DNA from: an uncultured Marinobacter sp.
Lineage (GTDB): Bacteria > Pseudomonadota > Gammaproteobacteria > Pseudomonadales > Oleiphilaceae
Direction: 5' to 3'
Assembly: GCF_946886895.1 (NCBI RefSeq)
Contig: NZ_CAMPJO010000006.1
Location: 62,001 to 126,000, forward strand
Length of the DNA stretch: 64,000 bases
Positions 36,352-45,299 of this stretch are shown here, one piece after another. How positions within the stretch are numbered: the first letter of the stretch is position 1; each line of letters starts with the position of its first letter. A program made the position numbers and the translations under genes. Below the pieces are notes generated by a model, which worked only from the letters and a program-made list of their open reading frames with translations, ran no database searches and had not been told where the DNA came from.

Positions 36352-36507
36352 GGCTGCGCCAGATCAGGTCATTCACCTGGCGAATAACTGCATGTTGCAA
36401 TTTCGATTGCCGTAAGGGTTTTCCGCGACTAGGTTGTTGCGCAGGCCTTCGGTGCCTTTCTGCGCCGATGTTCCGTGAAAATTCCTAAAACAGTGACGGA
36501 AAATGCG

Positions 36508-38070
36508 ATGAAAAAATTACTGACAGCTTTTGTTGGTTCCGCAGTCCTGGCGGCAGCCCCACTGGCGATGGCCGCCGAGGCAACCAGGGAACTGAAGATG
36601 GCGTACGACGCCGACCCGGTGACCCTCGATATTCATGAGCAGCTTTCCGGCGGCATGTTGCAGCTCAGCCACATGGCCTTCGACCCGCTGGTGCGCTGGA
36701 CCAAGGACCTGGAATTCGAACCACGCCTGGCGAAAAGCTGGGAACGTGTGGATGAAAACACCATGCGGTTCGAGCTCCGGGAAGGGGTAAAATTCCATTC
36801 CGGCAACGAGCTCACCACCAAGGACGTGAAGTTCACCTTCGACCGGCTCAGGCAGAGCCCGGACTACAAGGCGATTTTCCAGCCGTTCAGCAAGCTGAAG
36901 GTGATTGACGACTATACCTTCGAACTGGTCACCAAAGAGCCGTACCCGCTGCTGCTGAACACCGCCACCTACCTCTTCCCGATGGACAGCGAGTTCTATA
37001 CCGGTAAGACCGAAAGCGGTGAAAACAAGAGCGCCATCGTCAAGCATGGCAACTCCTTTGCCTCAGAGCATATGTCGGGTACCGGACCCTACACCATCAC
37101 CGATCGCCAGCAGGGCGTGCGGGTGGAGTTTGAGCGCTTCGACGAATACTGGGATACCGAGTCCCCGGGCAATGTTGGCAAGATCACACTGACCCCGATC
37201 AAGGAAAACAACACGCGTGTGTCGGCCCTGCTGTCCGGTGGTGTTGATTTCATCGCGCCGGTGCCGCCCACCGACCTGGAGCGGCTCAGGCGCGATCCGA
37301 ACGCCAACCTGGTGACCATGAGTGGTACCCGTATCATCCTGTTTCACCTGAACCAGGAGCGTGTGGACGCGTTCAAGAACCCGAAGGTTCGTCAGGCCAT
37401 TGCCTATGCCATCAACCAGGAAGGCATTGCCGCCAAGATCATGAAAGGCTTCGCCACCCCGGCGGCGCAGATGTCGCCGGCGGGTTACCAGGGCCATAAT
37501 GAGTCCCTGACGCCTCGCTTCGACGTGGCCAAGGCCAAGCAGTTGATGAAAGAAGCCGGCTATGAAGAGGGCTTCACCATCACCATGATGGCGCCGAACA
37601 ACCGCTACGTGAATGACGACAAGATCGCCCAGGCGGTGGCCGCCATGCTGGCCCGGATCAACATCAAGGTGGATCTGAAAACCGTGCCCAAGGCGCAATA
37701 CTGGCCGGAGTACGATGCCCGCGCCGCCGATATGATGATGATTGGCTGGCACGCCGATACCGAAGACTCCGCCAACTTCTTCGAGTTCCTGACCTTCTGC
37801 CCGAACGCCGAAACCGGTGCCGGCCAGTACAACGCGGGCAACTACTGCAACCCGGAACTGGACGCCCTGGTGAACAAGGCCAATGTGGAAACCGATCTCG
37901 ACAAGCGGGCAGCCATGCTGCAGGAAGTGGAGCAGCGCCTGTACGAAGACGCCGCCTTCGTTCCCCTGCACTGGCAGGACCTGGCCTGGGCGAGCAAGGA
38001 GAACGTGAAGATCGAACCGATCCTGAATGTGATGAATTTCCCGTACCTGGGTGATCTGGTCATCAAGTAA
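36508..38070 (+). CDS. Dipeptide/oligopeptide ABC transporter substrate-binding protein
   Basis: A 520-residue periplasmic binding protein of family 5 (DppA/OppA type). The signal peptide is MKKLLTAFVGSAVLAAAPLA with cleavage near AMA. DPVTLDIHEQLSGGMLQL, FEPRLAKSWE and KFHSGNELTTKDVKFTFDRL are characteristic. The ATG at 36508 has ACGGA upstream; a GTG at 36475 is less likely. It is the first gene of a five-gene importer unit. Peptide specificity is suggested by the downstream Xaa-Pro dipeptidase gene. Confidence 0.91.
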   Translation: MKKLLTAFVGSAVLAAAPLAMAAEATRELKMAYDADPVTLDIHEQLSGGMLQLSHMAFDPLVRWTKDLEFEPRLAKSWERVDENTMRFELREGVKFHSGNELTTKDVKFTFDRLRQSPDYKAIFQPFSKLKVIDDYTFELVTKEPYPLLLNTATYLFPMDSEFYTGKTESGENKSAIVKHGNSFASEHMSGTGPYTITDRQQGVRVEFERFDEYWDTESPGNVGKITLTPIKENNTRVSALLSGGVDFIAPVPPTDLERLRRDPNANLVTMSGTRIILFHLNQERVDAFKNPKVRQAIAYAINQEGIAAKIMKGFATPAAQMSPAGYQGHNESLTPRFDVAKAKQLMKEAGYEEGFTITMMAPNNRYVNDDKIAQAVAAMLARINIKVDLKTVPKAQYWPEYDARAADMMMIGWHADTEDSANFFEFLTFCPNAETGAGQYNAGNYCNPELDALVNKANVETDLDKRAAMLQEVEQRLYEDAAFVPLHWQDLAWASKENVKIEPILNVMNFPYLGDLVIK

Positions 38071-38098
38071 CCGGGATTCGTCACCCTCTCTCTCCACA

Positions 38099-38123
38099 CC
38101 TCTCTCCCGCCCGGGGAGAGAGG
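38099..38123 (+). promoter_or_regulatory. Intercistronic stem-loop between binding protein and permease genes
   Basis: A perfect 10-base stem, CCTCTCTCCC and GGGAGAGAGG, with loop GCCCG. It lies 29 bases after the binding-protein stop and has no T-run. Such hairpins commonly protect the upstream mRNA or reduce read-through, giving more binding protein than permease. Confidence 0.7.
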
Positions 38124-38142
38124 CTTCAACGGGTATAACTCA

Positions 38143-39192
38143 ATGCTAGCGTTTTTGGTTCAGCGGATATCCCAGGCGTTTCTGGTCATGTTCGTGATCA
38201 GTGTGATCGCCTTCGCTATCCAGGATGGGCTGGGAGACCCGCTTCAGCAAATGGTCGGCATGTCCGTCTCCCAGGAGGAGCGGGACGCCCTTCGTGAGGA
38301 GATGGGGCTGAACGATCCGCTGGCGGTCCAGTATCTGCGGTTCGCCGGCAATGCCCTGCAGGGTGATCTGGGCACATCCTATTTCTATGGCAAGCCGACC
38401 CTGGATGTCATCCTTGAACACTTGCCAGCCACTCTGGAACTGGTGATTGGCGCCAGCCTGATCATCATCGCGTTTTCCGTGCCCATTGGCGTGTATGCCG
38501 CCATCCGGCCCCAGGCCTGGCTGTCGAAATTCTTCATGGGGGTGAGTACCGTCGGGATTTCCGTCCCGGTGTTTCTCACCGCCATCGTGCTGATTCAGTT
38601 GTACTCCATCGGTGTGACGGTTGACTGGTTTCCCGCCGATACCGCTTGGGGTTCCTGGCTGAACGGCGTGCTCAGTACCGAAGGTGGCCTGCCGTCCTTT
38701 GGCCGCGGCGATCAGCTCACGCATCTGTTCGGCACCTGGTATTCGGGGTTTTTCACCGAGTCCGGCATCTGGCACCTGGTGCTGCCGTCGGTGTCATTGG
38801 CGTCCATCATGTTGCCGCTGTTTATCCGGCTGATCCGGGCGGAGATGATGGAAGTGCTGCAAAGTGACTACATCCGCTACGCCCGGGCCAAGGGCCTGAG
38901 TGCCGCCCGCATCAACTTCCTGCATGCCCTCAAGAACACCATGTTGCCGGTGATTACCGTGGGCGGGGTGCAGATCGGCATCATGGTGGCCTACACCATT
39001 CTCACCGAGACGGTGTTTCAGTGGCCGGGCGTGGGCCTGATGTTTCTGGAAGCCATCACTCGCAGTGACATTCCCCTGATCGTGGCCTACCTGATGGTGG
39101 TGGGCCTGATCTTCGTGATTACCAACACCGTGGTGGACCTGATTTATGGTCTGGTGAACCCCACGGTCAAACTGACAGGAAAGAAAGCATGA
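38143..39192 (+). CDS. Dipeptide-type ABC transporter permease (DppB-like)
   Basis: A 349-residue inner-membrane permease with six spans. The ATPase-docking loop is YIRYARAKGLSAARINFLHALKNT. VFQWPGVGLMFLEAI is typical near the C-terminus. It overlaps the next permease gene by 4 bases and forms the channel with it. Confidence 0.92.
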   Translation: MLAFLVQRISQAFLVMFVISVIAFAIQDGLGDPLQQMVGMSVSQEERDALREEMGLNDPLAVQYLRFAGNALQGDLGTSYFYGKPTLDVILEHLPATLELVIGASLIIIAFSVPIGVYAAIRPQAWLSKFFMGVSTVGISVPVFLTAIVLIQLYSIGVTVDWFPADTAWGSWLNGVLSTEGGLPSFGRGDQLTHLFGTWYSGFFTESGIWHLVLPSVSLASIMLPLFIRLIRAEMMEVLQSDYIRYARAKGLSAARINFLHALKNTMLPVITVGGVQIGIMVAYTILTETVFQWPGVGLMFLEAITRSDIPLIVAYLMVVGLIFVITNTVVDLIYGLVNPTVKLTGKKA

Positions 39193-40121
39193 CGACGGCG
39201 ACGATGTCACGCTGGGATCGCTTTCGCGAGTCCTTTCTCTGGTACAGCTTCAAGCGGGACAAGGTGGCGATTGTCAGCTTTGTCGTGTTGGCGCTGCTGG
39301 TGCTGGCGGCCATCTTTGCGCCGCTGCTGGCGCCGGCCAATCCCTACGATCTGTCCCAGATCAACATTATGAATTCCGAGCTGCCGCCGGTGGGCATGGC
39401 CGGGGCCGATCCGGCCTTCCCGCTGGGCACCGACGCCCAGGGCCGGGATTTGTTGTCCACCATACTGTACGGCACCCGGGTGTCCCTGCTGATCGGGTTC
39501 GGTGCGGTACTGCTGCAGGCCGCCCTGGGCATCCTCTTTGGTCTGCTGGCAGGCTACCTGGGGGGGCGGGTGGATTCGGTGCTGATGCGCATCGCCGATG
39601 TGCAGCTGTCGTTTTCCACGCTGATGGTGGCCATCATTGTCGGGGCGGTGTTCAAGGCCAGTTTTGGCAACCTGATGTTTGGCGAGATTGCCATCTACAT
39701 GCTGATTTTCATCATCGGCGTGGCGGAATGGCCGCAGATCGCCCGCACGGTACGGGCGTCTGTGCTGGCGGAGAAAAAGAAGGAATACGTGGATGCCGCC
39801 AAGGTCATGGGCTTTCGCACCGGCCGCATCATGTTCCGGCACATTCTGCCGAACACCCTGTCGCCGATCTTCGTGATCGCCACGGTCCAGATCGCCAACG
39901 CGATTATCTCCGAGGCGGCCCTGTCGTTCCTCGGCCTGGGCATGCCGGAAACCCAGCCCTCCCTGGGCTCGCTGATCAAGTCCGGCTTTGACTACATCCA
40001 GAGTGGCTCCTGGTGGATCACGCTGATTCCCGGCCTGGTGCTGGTGGTGCTGGTGCTGGTCATCAATCTGTTGGGTGACTGGTTGCGGGATGTCATGAAC
40101 CCACGGCTGTACAAGGGGTAA
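39189..40121 (+). CDS. Dipeptide-type ABC transporter permease (DppC-like)
   Basis: A 310-residue permease with an N-terminal OppC-type segment (FKRDKVAIVSFVVLALLVLAA) and five further spans. The docking loop is YVDAAKVMGFRTGRIMFRHILPN. FPLGTDAQGRDLLS is the usual DppC signature. It partners the DppB-like protein. Confidence 0.92.
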   Translation: MTTATMSRWDRFRESFLWYSFKRDKVAIVSFVVLALLVLAAIFAPLLAPANPYDLSQINIMNSELPPVGMAGADPAFPLGTDAQGRDLLSTILYGTRVSLLIGFGAVLLQAALGILFGLLAGYLGGRVDSVLMRIADVQLSFSTLMVAIIVGAVFKASFGNLMFGEIAIYMLIFIIGVAEWPQIARTVRASVLAEKKKEYVDAAKVMGFRTGRIMFRHILPNTLSPIFVIATVQIANAIISEAALSFLGLGMPETQPSLGSLIKSGFDYIQSGSWWITLIPGLVLVVLVLVINLLGDWLRDVMNPRLYKG

Positions 40122-40125
40122 CGCC

Positions 40126-41124
40126 ATGGCACTGTTGGAAGTCAGAGATCTTGATGTCCGCTTCGCGGTCCGCGGCGGCGACCTGACCGCCCTGCGCGGC
40201 ATCAGCTTTACCCTGGACAAGGGCGAGCGTTTGGGCCTGGTGGGGGAGTCCGGTGCCGGCAAGTCGGTGGCGGCGTTCTCCATCCTCAACCTGATCGCCC
40301 GGCCCGGCTACATCGCCGGGGGCCAGATTCTGTTCGAGGGCCGGGACCTGGCGGCCATGAGCGAGCGCGAACTCCGGAAAATCCGGGGCAACCGCATCGC
40401 CATGATCTTCCAGGATCCGATGATGACCCTGAACCCGGTACTCACCATCGGCACCCAGATGGTTGAGGCCATCAAGGCCCATCGACGGATCAGCACCAGG
40501 GCCGCCCGGGGCATCGCCCTTGCCAAATTGCAAAAGGTACAGATCCCGTCTCCGGAAACGCGTCTGGACCAGTACCCTCACGAATTGTCCGGGGGGATGC
40601 GCCAACGGGTGATTATCGCCATCGCGCTGTTGCTGGATCCGGAAATCATCATTGCCGACGAGCCCACCACCGCGCTGGATGTGACCATACAGGCGGAAAT
40701 CATGGCCCTGCTGCTGGATCTGTGTGAGCAGGAGAACGTGGCGCTGATGCTGATCACCCATGATCTGGGCGTGGTGTCGCAGGTCACCCGGCGCATGCTG
40801 GTGATGTATTCCGGCCGCATCATTGAACAGGGGCCAACCCGGGAAATCATTAACGATGCCCAGCACCCCTACACCCAGGGGTTGATCAACGCGCTGCCCC
40901 AGATGGGCGAGCCGGGTGAGAAGCTGTTCCAGATTCCCGGCTCCATGCCTTCCCTGAAACACGTGCCGACGGGCTGCCCGTTCCACCCCCGCTGCAGCTT
41001 TGCCATGGACCAGTGCAAGCGCACCATGCCGGACTATGTCCGTTCCGGGAACGTGGATGTGGCCTGTTATGAAGTCAGCAACCTCATTGAGCAGGAGAAA
41101 CGCATGCAGGAGTCGGAATCGTGA
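40126..41124 (+). CDS. Dipeptide-type ABC transporter ATPase (DppD-like)
   Basis: A 332-residue ATPase with Walker A GESGAGKS, signature [12 protein letters not shown], Walker [12 protein letters not shown] and a C-terminal oligopeptide domain with conserved cysteines ([15 protein letters not shown]), which can hold a [4Fe-4S] cluster in this family. It overlaps the next ATPase gene by 4 bases. Confidence 0.92.
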   Translation: MALLEVRDLDVRFAVRGGDLTALRGISFTLDKGERLGLVGESGAGKSVAAFSILNLIARPGYIAGGQILFEGRDLAAMSERELRKIRGNRIAMIFQDPMMTLNPVLTIGTQMVEAIKAHRRISTRAARGIALAKLQKVQIPSPETRLDQYPHELSGGMRQRVIIAIALLLDPEIIIADEPTTALDVTIQAEIMALLLDLCEQENVALMLITHDLGVVSQVTRRMLVMYSGRIIEQGPTREIINDAQHPYTQGLINALPQMGEPGEKLFQIPGSMPSLKHVPTGCPFHPRCSFAMDQCKRTMPDYVRSGNVDVACYEVSNLIEQEKRMQESES

Positions 41125-42140
41125 CGGCCCCATCTTCCCCCCTGGTTGATATTCGCGGGCTGGAAAAGTCATTCGATCTTTCCGGAAGCCTGCTCGAGCA
41201 GATTTCGTTCAAGGGTGGCCGCTTCCAGCGCAAGCAGGAGGCTGTTCATGCCATTAACGGCGTGGACCTGAAGGTGTACAAGGGCGAGGCCCTGTGCGTC
41301 GTCGGCGAGTCTGGTTGTGGCAAGTCCACGGTCGCCCGTACGGTCATGGGTCTGTTGTCTCCCACGGCCGGAGAGATTCATTACGATGGGCAGCGCATCG
41401 ATCATCTGAGTGGCAGGGAGGTGCTTCCCTACCGCCGCAAGATGCAGATGATCTTCCAGAACCCGTACGCATCGCTGAATCCACGCATGACCATCCAGCA
41501 AACCCTGGAAGAGCCCGTCCGGTTCCACCAGCCGGAGGCATCGCAGGTGCAGATCCGTGACAAGGTTCAGGAGGTGATGCACTCGGTGGGCATCGACCCG
41601 GACTGGGGCAGCCGGTTCGGTCATGAATTCTCCGGAGGGCAGCGCCAGCGTATTGCCATTGCCCGGGCACTGGCGGTGGATCCCGAGTTCATCGTTGCCG
41701 ACGAACCGATTTCCGCCCTCGACGTGTCGATTCAGGCCCAGGTGCTGAATCTGCTGATGGAGGCCCAGGAGACCTGTGACCTGACGTACCTGTTCATCAC
41801 TCACGATCTGGCCGTGGTGGAACATTTTGGTACCCGGGTAGCCGTGATGTATCTGGGGCGTGTGTGCGAGCTGGCGGACACCGCAACCCTGTTCAGCGCC
41901 CCGAGGCATCCCTACACCCAGGCGCTGCTGTCGGCCATTCCCAAGCTGGAGGACGACCGGCCCAACCACATCCGCCTGCAAGGCGAGGTGCCGACACCGG
42001 TGAATCTGCCCTCCGGCTGTGTGTTCCATGGCCGGTGCCCTTATGCCAATGAGCGCTGCAAGCAGGAAATTCCACAGCTGATTGCCACCGACAGCGGCAC
42101 CCAGGTGGCCTGCCACGCGGTTCAGGAGGGGAGGTTGTAA
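41121..42140 (+). CDS. Dipeptide-type ABC transporter ATPase (DppF-like)
   Basis: A 339-residue ATPase with Walker A GESGCGKS, signature [14 protein letters not shown], Walker [12 protein letters not shown] and the C-terminal cysteine region ([16 protein letters not shown]). The start is GTG, overlapping the DppD-like stop. It completes a full five-gene importer. Confidence 0.92.
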   Translation: MTAPSSPLVDIRGLEKSFDLSGSLLEQISFKGGRFQRKQEAVHAINGVDLKVYKGEALCVVGESGCGKSTVARTVMGLLSPTAGEIHYDGQRIDHLSGREVLPYRRKMQMIFQNPYASLNPRMTIQQTLEEPVRFHQPEASQVQIRDKVQEVMHSVGIDPDWGSRFGHEFSGGQRQRIAIARALAVDPEFIVADEPISALDVSIQAQVLNLLMEAQETCDLTYLFITHDLAVVEHFGTRVAVMYLGRVCELADTATLFSAPRHPYTQALLSAIPKLEDDRPNHIRLQGEVPTPVNLPSGCVFHGRCPYANERCKQEIPQLIATDSGTQVACHAVQEGRL

Positions 42141-42198
42141 CGGTTTGGCTGCCATGGGCTATGATGCCTGCAGTTAACCGTTCACCCTGGACGACACC

Positions 42199-43113
42199 AT
42201 GGAAATACGCTGGCTCGAAGACTTTATGGCGCTGGCCCGAACGCGCCACTTCTCCCGCGCTGCCGAGTTGCAGCACGTCAGCCAGCCGACTTTCAGCCGC
42301 CGTATCAAGCTGCTGGAAGAGGCCATGGGCGCGACTCTGATCAACCGCCAGACACTGCCGCTGTCGCTGACACCGGCGGGGGAGGCGTTTGTGGCCTTGT
42401 GCGAGCGGGTGACCCGGGATGTCCGGGATACCCGGGATCGTATCGATGCCATGGAAGCCGAGGCCTCGGCCCGGATCAGCGTTGGCTCTACCCAGGGGCT
42501 GTTCTCCCATTATTATCAGGGGTGGGCCAGGCAGGCCGGTGTGGCGGAGCGCCTGCAACTGAACCTGAAGGCCACCAACTGGATGGGCGAGCAGTTTCTG
42601 GATGCCCTGGACAGCGGCGAGTGCGATCTGGTGTTGTGTTACTGGCACGGTGATTTGCCCTGGGGCGAGCGGCTCAATGATGAGCGCTATGAATGGCTGA
42701 CCCTGGCCCGGGAAACCCTGGTGCCCGTGAGCGTTGCGGATGACCGCGGGCAGCCCAGGTTTCCCCTGCCGGGCACCGGTGAACAGCCGGTACCGCTGAT
42801 TGCCTACCACGCCCGGGGTTTTCTGCAGTCGGCCATTGAAGCCCATCTGGCTCGGTGCGCTGAGCCGGCCTACCTGTTGCCGTTGAACGAAAACACCCAG
42901 TCCGCCAGTATCAAGGCCCTGGTGAAACAGGGCTTCGGCATGGGCTGGCTGCCCCGGCGCATGACGGCGAAAAGCGAGCAATTCGGCAGCCTGGCCCGGG
43001 CCGGTGACGAGGGCTGGGACGTGCCACTGGAAATCCGCCTGATCCGTCTGCGCCAACCCCGCTCCGACGACCTTCTCATTCTCTGGAAAACCCTGGAAAA
43101 CCAACATGTCTGA
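42199..43113 (+). CDS. LysR-family transcriptional regulator
   Basis: A 304-residue LysR regulator. The N-terminal HTH is FMALARTRHFSRAAELQHVSQPTFSRRIKLLEEAMG. A co-inducer-binding domain covers about 90-300 and keeps the usual SGECDLVLCYWH stretch. It overlaps the dipeptidase gene by eight bases, so both are co-translated. A role in controlling the upstream dipeptide importer or the dipeptidase is likely, given position; the inducer is unknown. Confidence 0.9.
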   Translation: MEIRWLEDFMALARTRHFSRAAELQHVSQPTFSRRIKLLEEAMGATLINRQTLPLSLTPAGEAFVALCERVTRDVRDTRDRIDAMEAEASARISVGSTQGLFSHYYQGWARQAGVAERLQLNLKATNWMGEQFLDALDSGECDLVLCYWHGDLPWGERLNDERYEWLTLARETLVPVSVADDRGQPRFPLPGTGEQPVPLIAYHARGFLQSAIEAHLARCAEPAYLLPLNENTQSASIKALVKQGFGMGWLPRRMTAKSEQFGSLARAGDEGWDVPLEIRLIRLRQPRSDDLLILWKTLENQHV

Positions 43114-44398
43114 CACCGAGTTGCTGTCCCTCCAGACCGATCATCTGCATACCCTGCAGCAACGCTATCAGCAGGCGCTTGACGCCCACGGCTATGACAG
43201 CCTGCTGGTCAGTTCCGGCGCTGCGCCCCGGCGATACGGCGATGATCAGTCCTGGCACTTCCAGGGTTACGGGCCGTTCCTGCACTGGACCGGACTGACC
43301 GGCTGGGAGCACTGCTGGTTGCTGATCCGGCCCGGGCAGCGACCGGTGCTGTGGCTCCATCAGCCCGTGGATTTCTGGCACGCCACGCCGGTATTGCCGT
43401 GGGAGCCCTGGCAGGATGCCGTGGACATTCACACCCTTGAACAGCCCGGCGCACCTTCCCTTTCCCGGGTGGGCAGGCTGGCGGTGATCGGCGATCCGGC
43501 GTGCCTGACTGGCGTTGCCGGCGACCACAATCCGGTGGCCCTGCTGGCGGCGCTCGACGAGACCCGGGTGCACAAAACCGGTTATGAAGTTGCGTGCCTG
43601 GCCCGTGCCAATGCGCTTGCCCTGTCCGGCCACCGGGCGGCCCGGGAAGCGTTTCTGGCCGGGGCCAGCGAGTTCGACGTGAGCCTGGCGTACCAGCAGG
43701 CCACGGGTCAGCGTGAGGCGGATGCGCCTTACCACAGCATCATCGGTGTTAACGAACACGCCGGTACCCTGCATTACCAGTATTACAGTACTGATGCACC
43801 GGCACAGTTCCGCAGCCTGCTGATCGATGCCGGCGTACGTTTCCGTGGCTACTGCTCCGATATTACCCGCACCAGCGCCGGCCCGCAGGAAGCGCGATTT
43901 GCTGCCCTGATCCAGGGGCTGGACCAACTGCAACGGCGGCTCTGTGACATGGTGGCGCCGGGAGTGGCCTACGTGGACATCCACCGCAAGGCACATCAGG
44001 GTATTGCCGCCTTGCTGGGGGCGGCCGGGCTGGTTACCGGCCTGGACGATGACGCCATGGTTTCAGAAGGCATCACCCGGGTCTTTTTCCCCCACGGCAT
44101 CGGGCATTTCCTCGGGGTGCAAGTACACGATGTGGCCGGAAAGCCGGTGCCGCCCCCCACGGATGCGCCGTTCCTGCGGCTGACTCGCACCCTGGAGGAG
44201 GGCATGGTGGTCACCATCGAGCCCGGTCTCTATTTCATCCCCTCACTGCTCGACCCCTTGCTGTCCGGGCCGCTGGCCGGGCACCTGAACCCGTCGCTGA
44301 TCCGCGAGCTACAAAGTTGCGGTGGTATCCGGATTGAAGACAACGTGCTGGTTACCGGGGCCGGGGCAAGGAACCTGACCCGCGCCGGAGAAGCCTGA
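43106..44398 (+). CDS. pepQ: Xaa-Pro dipeptidase PepQ
   Basis: A 430-residue cytosolic metallopeptidase (M24B) that cuts dipeptides ending in proline. The metal ligands are visible: two Asp in LIDAGVRFRGYCSDITRT, His in HGIGHFLGVQVHD, and Glu in VTIEPGLYF and IRIEDNVLV. The N-terminal creatinase-like domain spans about 1-160. Length fits proteobacterial PepQ (about 440). Together with the upstream importer it suggests uptake and use of proline-containing dipeptides. PepQ can also act on organophosphates, but that is a side activity. Confidence 0.93.
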   Translation: MSDTELLSLQTDHLHTLQQRYQQALDAHGYDSLLVSSGAAPRRYGDDQSWHFQGYGPFLHWTGLTGWEHCWLLIRPGQRPVLWLHQPVDFWHATPVLPWEPWQDAVDIHTLEQPGAPSLSRVGRLAVIGDPACLTGVAGDHNPVALLAALDETRVHKTGYEVACLARANALALSGHRAAREAFLAGASEFDVSLAYQQATGQREADAPYHSIIGVNEHAGTLHYQYYSTDAPAQFRSLLIDAGVRFRGYCSDITRTSAGPQEARFAALIQGLDQLQRRLCDMVAPGVAYVDIHRKAHQGIAALLGAAGLVTGLDDDAMVSEGITRVFFPHGIGHFLGVQVHDVAGKPVPPPTDAPFLRLTRTLEEGMVVTIEPGLYFIPSLLDPLLSGPLAGHLNPSLIRELQSCGGIRIEDNVLVTGAGARNLTRAGEA

Positions 44399-44450
44399 CA
44401 CAATCCGTTGCACAAAATTAACGCAATGGGGTTGCAATTCTGGATGGGAA

Positions 44451-44465
44451 TAACAATAATTATCA
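44451..44465. promoter_or_regulatory. Probable Fur box upstream of bfd
   Basis: TAACAATAATTATCA matches 12 of the 14 defined positions of the 7-1-7 Fur consensus. It lies 30 bases before the bfd start, within the likely promoter. Iron-repressed bfd is common, because Bfd releases iron from bacterioferritin. Confidence 0.75.
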
Positions 44466-44495
44466 CTAACTTTAGTATCGTTAGTGAGACAGACT

Positions 44496-44702
44496 ATGTA
44501 CGTGTGCCTGTGCCACGGGGTCACTGACCGCGAAATCCGCGAAGCCGCCGATAACGGCGTTAACTCCATGCGTCAGTTGGGCAAGCAACTGGGTGTGGGC
44601 ACACAATGTGGCCGCTGCGCCTGCACGGCCCGTGAAATCCTCCGCGAAAGCCGGTCTCCGGACTATCTGGCGCTGGCCAACATGCTCGCCCAGCCCGCCT
44701 GA
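44496..44702 (+). CDS. bfd: Bacterioferritin-associated ferredoxin Bfd
   Basis: A 68-residue [2Fe-2S] protein with the Bfd cysteine pattern Cys4, Cys6, Cys38, Cys41 (CLCHGVTDREI and CGRCACTAR). It gives electrons to bacterioferritin so stored Fe(III) leaves as Fe(II). The ATG at 44496 is the natural start; a GTG at 44484 adds four residues. A Fur box lies just upstream. bfr follows after 111 bases. Confidence 0.93.
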   Translation: MYVCLCHGVTDREIREAADNGVNSMRQLGKQLGVGTQCGRCACTAREILRESRSPDYLALANMLAQPA

Positions 44703-44770
44703 AGGCGGACGTCTGCGCCTGGCCAGCTGCATCTGATTCCCAAATGTGATTTTTTCTCCCTGTGTGACGG

Positions 44771-44790
44771 GCTATCCTTAGCGGGATAGC
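44771..44790 (+). promoter_or_regulatory. Stem-loop in the bfr leader
   Basis: GCTATCC and GGATAGC form a perfect 7-base stem with a 6-base loop. It lies 11 bases before the AAGGAG ribosome site of bfr. It could be an operator or an RNA structure that affects translation. Confidence 0.45.
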
Positions 44791-44813
44791 TCATTCACCC
44801 AAGGAGATTCGTC

Positions 44814-45290
44814 ATGAAAGGCGACAAGAAAGTCATCCAGTTCCTCAATAAGGTGCTGGCCAACGAGCTCACCGCCATCAACCAGTATTTCCTCCACTCC
44901 CGCATGTACAAGGACTGGGGCATTACCAAGCTGGCCGCCAAGGAATACGAAGAATCAATTGATGAGATGAAACATGCGGATCAATTGATCGAACGCATTC
45001 TGTTTCTGGAAGGGCTGCCCAATCTGCAGGATCTGAACAAGCTGCTGATTGGTGAAAACGTGGAAGAAATGCTGGCCTGTGACCTGAAGCTGGAAATGAT
45101 TGCGCATCAGGACCTCAAGGACGCGGTTGTGTATTGCGAACAGGTGAAGGATTACACCAGCCGCGAACTGTTCCGCGGTATCCTCGACAGCGAGGAAGAG
45201 CACATCGACTGGCTGGAAACCCAGATCGAGATGGTCGGTAAAATGGGCATTCAGAACTACATTCAGCTTCAGTCAGCCGCTGCGGAGTAA
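44814..45290 (+). CDS. bfr: Bacterioferritin Bfr
   Basis: A 158-residue four-helix-bundle iron store that forms 24-mers. All ferroxidase ligands are in place: Glu18, Glu51, His54, Glu94, Glu127 and His130. Met52, the heme ligand at the subunit interface, is also present, so this is a heme-binding, catalytically active type. AAGGAG precedes the ATG. It follows bfd. Confidence 0.96.
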   Translation: MKGDKKVIQFLNKVLANELTAINQYFLHSRMYKDWGITKLAAKEYEESIDEMKHADQLIERILFLEGLPNLQDLNKLLIGENVEEMLACDLKLEMIAHQDLKDAVVYCEQVKDYTSRELFRGILDSEEEHIDWLETQIEMVGKMGIQNYIQLQSAAAE

Positions 45291-45299
45291 CCCCTGACA

